Assembly (NCBI GenBank): GCA_965366365.1 | Contig: CBDUEV010000095.1 | Location: 1 to 9,359, forward strand | From: CBDUEV01 sp965366365 | Lineage (GTDB): Bacteria > Actinomycetota > Acidimicrobiia > Spongiisociales > JAENVV01 | Direction: 5' to 3' | Length of the DNA stretch: 9,359 nucleotides | Part shown: positions 1-5,887 of the stretch, piece by piece | Numbering within the stretch: position 1 is the stretch's first letter | Layout of the letters: each line of letters begins with the position of its first letter | The notes under the pieces: model-generated | Databases searched by the model: none | Told to the model about the DNA's origin: nothing | The model's input: the letters and a program-made list of their open reading frames with translations, nothing else | Translations under genes and position numbers: made by a program

Positions 1-525
1 TCGGGGGCCGTCGGGGTCCAGGTGGGCACGGCTTTTGCGTTCTGCGAGGAGTCCGATCTGCGATCCGATCTGAAGCAGGTCGTCTTGGAGGGCAGCGGCG
101 CTGGAGACATCAAGGTGTTCACCGACCCCGACGCCAGTCCCACGGGGTTCCCGTTCAAGGTGGTGCAGATGGACGAGACCCTGTCGAATCCGGTGGTGTA
201 CGAGCAGCGGCAACGGATTTGCGATCTCGGGTATCTGCGAACGCCCTATGAGACCGACGACGGAGCCGTCAAGTGGAGATGCCCCGCCGAACCGGTAGGC
301 GATTTCGTGGCGAAGGGCGGTGCGATCGAGGAGACCGAACGGAGGCAATGTCTCTGCAACGCTCTGATGGCGAACATCGGTTTGGGCCAACTCAACGACG
401 GGATGGCGCAACGCCCGCTCGTGACGGCGGGGGACGAGGCCGCCACCGTTGCTCGCTTCCTGCCCGCCGGTCAAGCGTCGTACAGCGCTGCCCACGTGAT
501 CGACCTCCTCCTCGGTCGGGACTGA
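1..525 (+). CDS. Nitronate monooxygenase-like flavoprotein, C-terminal part (5' end outside window)
   Basis: The reading frame is open from base 1, so the gene starts upstream; the GTG at 22 is an internal valine of the G-V-Q-V-G-T motif, not a start. 174 residues are visible. The opening S-G-A-V-G-V-Q-V-G-T-A-F is the late phosphate-binding strand of the TIM barrel in nitronate monooxygenase / 2-nitropropane dioxygenase enzymes, FMN-dependent cytosolic proteins that oxidise alkyl nitronates. The following S-P-T-G-F-P-F-K-V-V, C-D-L-G-Y-L-R, R-C-P-A-E-P and C-L-C-N-A-L blocks fit a longer-tailed subgroup annotated under this name. Visible cysteines are 15, 74, 94, 117 and 119, the last four in the tail. 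The substrate of this subgroup is uncertain, since many proteins with this annotation have not been tested on nitronates. The gene ends inside a 7-bp hairpin at 511-530. Family assignment is fairly secure; the exact reaction is not. Confidence 0.8.
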   Translation, partial: SGAVGVQVGTAFAFCEESDLRSDLKQVVLEGSGAGDIKVFTDPDASPTGFPFKVVQMDETLSNPVVYEQRQRICDLGYLRTPYETDDGAVKWRCPAEPVGDFVAKGGAIEETERRQCLCNALMANIGLGQLNDGMAQRPLVTAGDEAATVARFLPAGQASYSAAHVIDLLLGRD

Positions 526-530
526 CCGAG
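511..530 (+). terminator. GC hairpin across the monooxygenase stop codon
   Basis: CTCGGTC at 511-517 pairs perfectly with GACCGAG at 524-530 around a six-base loop, and the TGA stop (523-525) sits at the loop/stem border. No T-run follows (the next bases are CCCACCGCAG), so this is not a classical intrinsic terminator. U-tract-free hairpins are often proposed as terminators in high-GC actinobacteria. It could also be chance pairing in GC-rich coding sequence. Confidence 0.35.
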
Positions 531-630
531 CCCACCGCAGGGCATGCAGTCGACGGGGCTCTCCAGGCACTCACTCGGCTACGCTCGACACCAGCCGGCC
601 CGGCGACGGACTCGGGACGGTCCACCTCAA

Positions 631-636
631 AAGGGA
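631..636 (+). promoter_or_regulatory. Ribosome binding site of the DoxX-like gene
   Basis: AAGGGA lies 8 bases before the ATG at 645 and only 5 before the in-frame GTG at 642. The spacing favours ATG 645 as the start, although the two choices differ by a single residue. Confidence 0.5.
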
Positions 637-644
637 ACTGAGTG

Positions 645-1040
645 ATGAACAAAGGCCTCTGGGCTGCGCAGATCGTCGGAGCCATCTTCTTCCTGTACGT
701 CGGCGTCCTCCACTTCATCGTTCCTGAAGGTCTGCCGGAACCGTTCGCTTGGATGTACGACCTCTCCGACTCGATGCATTACCTGACCGGAACCGCCGAG
801 ATCCTTGGTGGTCTCGGACTGATACTTCCGGCCGTGAGCCGGATCCAGCCCAAGCTGGTTCCGTTGGCAGCGGGAGGCCTGGCGCTGCTCATGGTCGGTG
901 CGGTGATCTATCACGTCGGCCGCGAGGAGTATTCGAACGTCGGGTCCAACGTTGTATGGATTCTGGTGATGGCCTTCATTGCCTACGGCCGAGGGAAGGT
1001 CCTGCCGATCGAACCGAGAGGTGCAGGAAGCCCGGCGTGA
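645..1040 (+). CDS. DoxX-like four-helix membrane protein
   Basis: This is a 131-residue integral membrane protein. Four hydrophobic segments are visible at about residues 5-25, 44-64, 72-92 and 100-117, the size and layout of the DoxX / DoxX-like superfamily. The loop after helix 1 carries the H-F-I-V-P-E-G-L-P type sequence, and helix 2 begins with a T-G-x-x-E-I-L-G-G motif, both common in DoxX-like proteins. Family members have been linked to membrane redox chemistry and oxidative or thiol stress, but most are untested and I cannot assign a reaction here. The start is taken at ATG 645 because of AAGGGA at 631; GTG 642 would add one residue. It follows the monooxygenase gene in the same direction after a 119-base gap, so shared transcription is possible but not shown. 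It converges on the AraC-type gene with only 27 bases between the stop codons. Confidence 0.75.
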   Translation: MNKGLWAAQIVGAIFFLYVGVLHFIVPEGLPEPFAWMYDLSDSMHYLTGTAEILGGLGLILPAVSRIQPKLVPLAAGGLALLMVGAVIYHVGREEYSNVGSNVVWILVMAFIAYGRGKVLPIEPRGAGSPA

Positions 1041-1067
1041 CCATACGGGTCGAAATGGTGCCTCTAC

Positions 1068-1988
1068 TCAGGCAGCTCGCCGGTAGGCGCCGGGTCGGAT
1101 GCCCATGATGCGGACGAAGGCGTTGCTGAAGGCCGCTTCAGTCCCGTAGCCGACCCGCCGGGCGGCCGCGGCCACGGAGCAGTCCTCCTCGCGCAGCATG
1201 CGAGTCGCCACGTGGATCCTCCAGCGCGTCAGGTACTCGGCCGGAGTCTCTCCCACGGCTTGGCGAAAACGCAGGAAGAAGGTCGAGCGAGACATCCCCG
1301 CCGCCGCTGCCAGGGACGTGGTGTTCAAGCGTCCGCCCGGGTGGCGGTGGATGAGGCCGAGTGCATCGCAGATGCCCGGCTCGCGCAAAGCTCCCAACCA
1401 GCCTCCTTCGCCTGGTTCCAGGCGGTTGATGTAGTCCCGCAGCACAAAGACGACCAGGACGTCGGTCAGGCGGGCGATGACGGTTTCCGAACCGGGCACC
1501 GGTCGATCGACTTCAGCGGCGATCAGCCCGATGAGAGATTCGACGACGTTCGACACCCGACCGTCGGTATCCCGGACATGGATGAGCCGAGGGAGCATGG
1601 AGAAGACGGGGTGAGCATCGCCCTCATCGAAGGTGAGTCGCCCGCAGATCAGAGAAGTCTCGTGACCGTCGCCAGAGACGACGAGGTGCCCCATCCCGCG
1701 GTCGTCGACAGTGGTCAGGTCGCCGATCAGTCGGGTCGGACTGTCCAGGGCATCGGTGATCAGGTGGTTGTCACCGAAGGGAAACACCACGACGTCGCCC
1801 CGCTCCAGTTCCACCCACGACTGAGCGTCGGCGAGGCCGGCCCACGCCCGCCCCCGCACGACGGCGTGAAACACTCCACTTCCCAGGTCGCCGGACTCGA
1901 CCCCCCATGGGGCGGCGAGGGCAGCCCTCGAGAAGACGGAACTCTCCATTCTGACGGAACGGAGGATATCGGTCAGTGCGTCAGACAC
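1068..1988 (-). CDS. AraC-family transcriptional regulator with N-terminal cupin domain
   Basis: This 306-residue cytoplasmic DNA-binding regulator has the two-part layout of the cupin_6/AraC group. Residues 1-190 form the ligand-sensing cupin half; the A-P-W-G-V near residue 26, the G-D-V-V-V-F-P-F-G-D-N-H stretch at 64-75 and the ICG segment near 114 are typical. Residues 205-304 form the double helix-turn-helix, with L-A-A-A-A-G-M-S-R-S-T-F-F (recognition helix 1, about 226-238) and V-G-Y-G-T-E-A-A-F-S-N-A-F (helix 2, about 279-291), ending in G-I-R-P-G-A-Y-R-R. The start is GTG at 1988; the M-S-D-A-L-T-D-I-L-R opening matches the usual N-terminus of this group, which supports it over ATG 1949. 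Neither start has a visible Shine-Dalgarno sequence, so the message may be leaderless or have a very short leader. The effector is unknown. Candidate targets are the divergent gene at 2098 or the converging DoxX-like gene. Confidence 0.88.
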   Translation of the reverse strand: MSDALTDILRSVRMESSVFSRAALAAPWGVESGDLGSGVFHAVVRGRAWAGLADAQSWVELERGDVVVFPFGDNHLITDALDSPTRLIGDLTTVDDRGMGHLVVSGDGHETSLICGRLTFDEGDAHPVFSMLPRLIHVRDTDGRVSNVVESLIGLIAAEVDRPVPGSETVIARLTDVLVVFVLRDYINRLEPGEGGWLGALREPGICDALGLIHRHPGGRLNTTSLAAAAGMSRSTFFLRFRQAVGETPAEYLTRWRIHVATRMLREEDCSVAAAARRVGYGTEAAFSNAFVRIMGIRPGAYRRAA

Positions 1989-2013
1989 GACTGATGCGGA
2001 CGATTCGATATTG

Positions 2014-2019
2014 ATTATG
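2014..2019 (-). promoter_or_regulatory. Possible -10 element for the AraC-type gene
   Basis: On the minus strand these bases read CATAAT, five of six matches to the bacterial -10 consensus. They lie in the one AT-rich patch (about 2001-2040) of an otherwise GC-rich region. Transcription would start about 20 bases before the GTG at 1988, consistent with the missing Shine-Dalgarno sequence. The nearest -35-like hexamer (TTGAAA on the minus strand, 2032-2037) is only 12 bases away, which is too close, so the call is weak. An imperfect palindrome, TCGATATTGA at 2005-2014, sits next to it and could be an operator. Confidence 0.25.
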
Positions 2020-2085
2020 GACTTTTCGGTATTTCAACATCTGTCCTCTGAGACTACGTTGCTTGCATGGCTCACGTCAAGAGTG

Positions 2086-2092
2086 AAGGAGG
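2086..2092 (+). promoter_or_regulatory. Strong ribosome binding site fixing the start at 2098
   Basis: AAGGAGG lies 5 bases before ATG 2098. The frame is open back to 2011, which would add 29 residues, but those residues are not membrane-like and the start at 2011 has no comparable site, so 2098 is preferred. Confidence 0.8.
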
Positions 2093-2097
2093 CGACG

Positions 2098-2358
2098 ATG
2101 ACCAAGGTGTATCTGGCGACAGTGGCGAACTTTTTCTTTCCCGGGGCTGGGTATCTGATTGCGGGGGTCAAGCGGGGGATCGCGGTGCTGTGGCTCGCCG
2201 GGGTTCTGGGACTCACCTACGTCGAGTTCGGTATTCGTGATCCGGAACCCACGCTGTACAACGTCATGTTCGTCAGCGTCCTCGTGATGAATGCCGCCTT
2301 CGCAATCGACGTGTATCGAATCGCCCGGGCATCCCTCGACCAACCCGTAGTGGCCTAG
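2098..2358 (+). CDS. Small membrane protein of unknown function (86 aa)
   Basis: I do not recognise a named family. The 86-residue product starts M-T-K-V-Y-L-A and has a hydrophobic segment with F-F-F-P-G-A-G-Y-L-I-A-G (about 11-22), a basic turn K-R-G, a second helix (about 26-41, ending near Y-V-E), an acidic loop with R-D-P-E-P, and a third helix (about 55-73) before a short polar tail. The P-G-x-G-x-x-x-x-G-x-x-x-G-I pattern resembles that in several families of small two- or three-helix membrane proteins (TM2-like or P-G-L-G-Q-F-Y-type), but this is only a resemblance. The AAGGAGG site at 2086 suggests efficient translation, so the gene is probably real. It is divergent from the AraC-type regulator with a 109-base shared upstream region, which makes it a plausible target of that regulator. 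No cysteines are present. Confidence 0.65.
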   Translation: MTKVYLATVANFFFPGAGYLIAGVKRGIAVLWLAGVLGLTYVEFGIRDPEPTLYNVMFVSVLVMNAAFAIDVYRIARASLDQPVVA

Positions 2359-2404
2359 CCGGCCGAGGAAGCGCCACGATCCGCCATTTGTGGCTCACCA
2401 CTCA

Positions 2405-2434
2405 TTGCGCGAAACCGGACTGCCTTCCTACACT
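2405..2434 (+). promoter_or_regulatory. Possible promoter of the large surface-protein gene
   Basis: TTGCGC (2405-2410) and TACACT (2429-2434) are separated by 18 bases and lie about 30 bases upstream of the ATG at 2465. The -10 fits the TAnnnT pattern common in actinobacteria; the -35 matches only TTG. The 106-base gap from the previous gene leaves room for an independent promoter. Confidence 0.25.
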
Positions 2435-2464
2435 ACGTGTTGATCGCGTTGGCAAGGGGGGTGT

Positions 2465-5400
2465 ATGGCGAGGCGGCTGTCACTCGTATTGATACTGGTA
2501 TTCGTTACGGCAGTCGGCCCGTCTGCAGTAGCCGCCGCTCCTGGAAGCTGGGCCCAACGCCAGCATCTCGACCCGGAAGGGACCGGCTCCCCCGATCATT
2601 TCGGGAGAGGGCTCGACGTTTCGGGCGATCGGATGGCAGTCGGGGCGCCCGATGCAAACTTTGTCCGCATCTATGAGCGTGACTCGTCTGGCGAGTGGAT
2701 CCAGACCGACCAGGTCAGCCTCGGCGGAGGCGATCTTCTCACCCGGTTTGGCGCTGCGGTGTCGCTCGACGGCGACCGACTCGCCGTCGGCCAGCCGGAG
2801 TTCGAGGACAGCGCCGTCTTCGTGTTCGAAAGGAACCCCGACGCTTCCTGGTCGCAAGTCTCGGCAATCACTCTGCCCGGAGAAGCGATCACCTTTGGCC
2901 AGACCGTCGAGCTGAGCGGCTCCGAATTGCTGGTCGGTGCCCTGGACTCGAACACGGTGCTGGCGTTCGACGAAACGACGCCCGGTACGTGGGCGCTGGA
3001 GCAACGCATCGTCGGTCTGGACGATTCTTCGTTCGGATTCCAGATCGCCCGCCAGGGCGAGACGATGGCGGTGTCCGCCCCGTTCGCCGGTGCCAATTCG
3101 GGCGGCGCCTGGGTCTATCAGCAGACGGCGGGCATGTGGACCGAGCAGAGTGCCCTCGAACCGTCCGACGGCGGAACCCTGTTCGGATACGGCCTGGACA
3201 TCGATGCAGACCACATCGTGGTCGGGGCACTCTCCCACGGCGTCTACGTCTTCGAAGGGTTGAGCGGCGGACCCCTGAGAATCGAGTCCCAGTTCCTCCC
3301 GGCCGACCCGACCAACCCGGCCGGCTTCGGAAGCTCCCTCGCCCTGGCGGGCAATCGCCTGGCGGTCGGGGCGTCCGGGTATCAGAACGGCGACGTGGCA
3401 GGCGCCGGAGCCGTGACCATCTTCGGGAACTCGCTCCAGGGGTGGTCCGAACAAGCCCTCCTCACGAATCTCAAACCCGGCAACGACCTGCTCGGGGACC
3501 GGGTGTTCCTCTCGAGCAATCAGCTGGTAGCCGGAGCCCCTGGCGAAGAGTCGGGCGCCGGCGCCGTCTATGTCTTCGAAAGGGGCTTCGTGGGGAACTC
3601 GGCGCCGATCGCCGATGCCGGCGAAATCAGCTACATCGTCTCGGAAACACCCGGGGGCACCCAGGTCACCCTTGACGGAACCGACTCGTCCGATGCCAAC
3701 GGGGACGAGCTCACCTACACCTGGACAGGAGCGTTCGAGGGCCGCACGGCTCTCGGGCCCACGCCGACGGTGACCTACCTCGAGCCGGGTGTCACTCCCG
3801 TCACCTTGACGGTGAGCGACGGATCGCTTTCGGACACCGCCAGCCTCAACGTCTTCGTCAACAACGTCGATTTCCCTCCCACTGCGGACGCCGGCCCCGA
3901 TCAGACCGTCCAGCTGGTCGGAGGGCAAGCCGTGGCCAACCTGGATGGATCCGGCTCGAGCGACCCGGATCCCGAAGACGACCAGCTCGACTTCCGCTGG
4001 ACGGGTTCGTTCGAGGGGGGAACCGCCGTCGGGGTGGCTCCCCAGGTGACCTTTGGTTCTGCCGGCGTGTTCGAGGTCACCCTCGAGGTGACCGACACCG
4101 CCGGCCTCAAGGACTCCGACACCGTGACGATCTCGGTCGAGAGTGCCGCCCGGGTGGAGATCTCGGGGACGATACGCGACGTCGACGGTCTCCCCGTTCC
4201 GGATGTGTGGGTGGTACTGGAAGGCGACGGAGGACAGCCCACCCAACAGCAGGCGAGCGATGGGGCCTTCTCGTTCCAGGTGGACCCCGGGGAGTACTCG
4301 ATCTCGGCCTACGCCGACTCGCTCTACCGCCCGACGGCGCCCGTGGCGGTCACGGTCAACGACGACGTGTCGATCGACCTCACCATCCATGCCGCTCCCT
4401 GGCTCTCGGGCACTTCGAAGAGCAGCCTTGGTGCGGCGGTCCCGGCCACGGTCACACTCCACGATCCGCTCACGCGCGCCCAGCGCTACAGCCTCGCCTC
4501 TGACGGCTCCTACGACTCGACCGATGTGCTGCTGGACGAGGGCGAGTACAAACTCAAGGCCGAACACGACGGGACGACCGTCTGGTTCGGCGGGAACGAT
4601 TTCGACACCGCCGCCACGCTGGCCTTCGAGGACGACGAAGAGTACGTGGTCGACTTCGTCTTCGATCTCACCGAGCCGTCCGAACCCGGAACCATTACGG
4701 GGACCATCACGGAATGGGACGGACGAACCTACAAGTACGCGGCCGGCACCCGCCTCGCGTTGTGGAAGAGGGACGCCGGGGGCCGGGAGCTGGTGGCCGA
4801 CATGGTTTTGGACCGAGAAACCTTCGAGTTCAAGCGGGTCGAGCCCGGTGAATACCAGATCGACGTGGCCACGCCGGATGGCAGGGACTTCGTCTATCCG
4901 GCCGCCCTCACCTTCCTGGCGGTGGGTGCGGGGGAAGAGATCCGTGTGGAGATCGCCCTGCCGGACACCGCCGGCGAGATTCGATGGTCCGTACCCGACT
5001 ACGCCGGAGACCAGACGCCGGCCGTCGATGTCTTCGACGTCGACTTGGTCTACTTCACAACCGCCCCGGCAGGCGAACCTCTCGAGCTCCCGCCCGGGGT
5101 CTTCCACCTTCTCGTCTATGCCTCGGATGGCTCCGCACTGTCCGACTTCTTTCCGCACTGGTACCCCGGCGGTGGGCTGTTCGAAACGGACAAGGCCGCC
5201 GGAATCGAAGTCCGGCCGCACCAGGTGACCGAAATCGTCTTCGACGTCGGTCAGGAGCTCTTCGTGGATATGGCGGGTTCGGCGTTCGCGGACGACATCG
5301 CTTGGATGTACTCCACGGGCATCACCACTGGCTGCGGCAACGACCGGTACTGTCCGGCCGCGCCCGTTCGGCGCGGTCAGATGGCGGCGTTTCTCGTGCG

Positions 5401-5830
5401 GGCGTTGGGTTTGACGGATGTGGACCCGGCCGTCGATTTCGTGGACGACGACCAGTCCGTGTTCGAGGACGACGTCAACAAGCTCGCCACGGCCGGGATC
5501 ACCTTCGGGTGCGGCGCCGATCGCTTCTGCCCCAACGGGGACGTTTCCCGGGGTCAGATGGCGGCGTTTCTGGTGCGGGCGTTGGGTCTGACCGATGTGG
5601 ACCCGGCTATCGATTTCGTGGACGACGATCTGTCGGTGTTCGAGAGCGACATCAACAAGCTCGCCACGGCCGGCATCACCTTCGGCTGCGGCGGCAACCG
5701 GTTCTGCCCGGGTGCCAGCGTGACAAGGGGGGAGATGGCCGCGTTCTTGCGACGAGGATTGGCCGCCACCTACATCTTCCAGGCTGAGCAATCGACCGTC
5801 GGTGGCCTGTTGCCGGCCGGCGCTCCGTAG
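2465..5830 (+). CDS. Large exported surface protein: FG-GAP propeller, PKD-like, regulatory-like and S-layer-homology-like domains
   Basis: The 1121-residue product begins with a Sec signal peptide (M-A-R-R, hydrophobic core 6-18, A-V-A-A-A cleavage site near 24). Residues about 27-375 hold seven repeats of the form F-G-x-x-(hydrophobic)-x-(hydrophobic)-x-G-x-x-(hydrophobic)-x-V-G-A, beginning near 45, 94, 143, 189, 239, 287 and 332. This is the bacterial FG-GAP_2 pattern and predicts a seven-bladed beta-propeller. Two PKD-like domains follow (about 379-467 and 470-558), each opening with A-D-A-G and containing W-T-G-x-F-E-G. About four beta-sandwich units resembling carboxypeptidase-regulatory/CnaB domains fill 563-928. 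Three S-layer-homology-like repeats of 59 residues end the protein (about 932-1101), each with G-I-T-x-G-C and (Y/F)-C-P, then V-x-R-G-(Q/E)-M-A-A-F-L. The start at ATG 2465 follows AAGGGGG at 2454. The expected location is the cell surface, anchored by the C-terminus. Binding or structural roles are likely; no catalytic motif is visible. Confidence 0.85.
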   Translation: MARRLSLVLILVFVTAVGPSAVAAAPGSWAQRQHLDPEGTGSPDHFGRGLDVSGDRMAVGAPDANFVRIYERDSSGEWIQTDQVSLGGGDLLTRFGAAVSLDGDRLAVGQPEFEDSAVFVFERNPDASWSQVSAITLPGEAITFGQTVELSGSELLVGALDSNTVLAFDETTPGTWALEQRIVGLDDSSFGFQIARQGETMAVSAPFAGANSGGAWVYQQTAGMWTEQSALEPSDGGTLFGYGLDIDADHIVVGALSHGVYVFEGLSGGPLRIESQFLPADPTNPAGFGSSLALAGNRLAVGASGYQNGDVAGAGAVTIFGNSLQGWSEQALLTNLKPGNDLLGDRVFLSSNQLVAGAPGEESGAGAVYVFERGFVGNSAPIADAGEISYIVSETPGGTQVTLDGTDSSDANGDELTYTWTGAFEGRTALGPTPTVTYLEPGVTPVTLTVSDGSLSDTASLNVFVNNVDFPPTADAGPDQTVQLVGGQAVANLDGSGSSDPDPEDDQLDFRWTGSFEGGTAVGVAPQVTFGSAGVFEVTLEVTDTAGLKDSDTVTISVESAARVEISGTIRDVDGLPVPDVWVVLEGDGGQPTQQQASDGAFSFQVDPGEYSISAYADSLYRPTAPVAVTVNDDVSIDLTIHAAPWLSGTSKSSLGAAVPATVTLHDPLTRAQRYSLASDGSYDSTDVLLDEGEYKLKAEHDGTTVWFGGNDFDTAATLAFEDDEEYVVDFVFDLTEPSEPGTITGTITEWDGRTYKYAAGTRLALWKRDAGGRELVADMVLDRETFEFKRVEPGEYQIDVATPDGRDFVYPAALTFLAVGAGEEIRVEIALPDTAGEIRWSVPDYAGDQTPAVDVFDVDLVYFTTAPAGEPLELPPGVFHLLVYASDGSALSDFFPHWYPGGGLFETDKAAGIEVRPHQVTEIVFDVGQELFVDMAGSAFADDIAWMYSTGITTGCGNDRYCPAAPVRRGQMAAFLVRALGLTDVDPAVDFVDDDQSVFEDDVNKLATAGITFGCGADRFCPNGDVSRGQMAAFLVRALGLTDVDPAIDFVDDDLSVFESDINKLATAGITFGCGGNRFCPGASVTRGEMAAFLRRGLAATYIFQAEQSTVGGLLPAGAP
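5375..5692 (+). repeat. Tandem DNA repeat within the S-layer-homology-like region
   Basis: Bases 5375-5515 and 5552-5692 align without gaps at an offset of 177 bases (59 codons). By hand I count about 13 differences in 141 bases (roughly 91% identity), and many of them are silent or conservative. The pair encodes most of repeat 1's second half plus repeat 2's first half, and the same span one unit later. It is best read as an in-frame duplication of one S-layer-homology-like unit, or as units kept alike by gene conversion. Confidence 0.85.
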
Positions 5831-5868
5831 CCGGCGCCTTCCACGGACGCTCCCCCTCCAACGCCGGC
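5830..5868 (+). terminator. Long-loop GC hairpin after the surface-protein gene
   Basis: GCCGGCG at 5830-5836, starting on the last base of the stop codon, is complementary to CGCCGGC at 5862-5868, with a 25-base pyrimidine-rich loop. No T-run follows, and GCCGG motifs are frequent here (another occurs just upstream near 5813-5819). It may slow or end transcription before the next gene at 5888, or be a chance pairing. Confidence 0.25.
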
Positions 5869-5878
5869 GTGTAGACAT

Positions 5879-5882
5879 GAGG
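5879..5882 (+). promoter_or_regulatory. Ribosome binding site choosing ATG 5888
   Basis: GAGG at 5879-5882 lies 5 bases before ATG 5888. The in-frame GTG at 5882 overlaps this site and so cannot use it, which favours the ATG. Confidence 0.55.
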
Positions 5883-5887
5883 TGGCG

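Noticed and set aside
22..24. GTG as the start of the first gene
   Set aside because: The frame is open to base 1 and the GTG is a valine within the conserved G-V-Q-V-G-T motif, so the gene begins outside the window.
1212..1994. 260-codon plus-strand frame opposite the AraC-type gene
   Set aside because: The minus strand encodes a textbook AraC-family protein over the same bases; the plus-strand translation shows no recognisable motif.
2349..2381. GTGGC ... GCCAC pairing after the small membrane-protein gene as a terminator
   Set aside because: The stem is only 5 bp with a long loop and no T-run, which is too weak to call in sequence this GC-rich.
5375..5692. CRISPR array or mobile-element repeats
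   Set aside because: There are only two long near-identical units with a 177-base offset that is a multiple of three, lying inside one continuous coding frame. They are protein-domain repeats.
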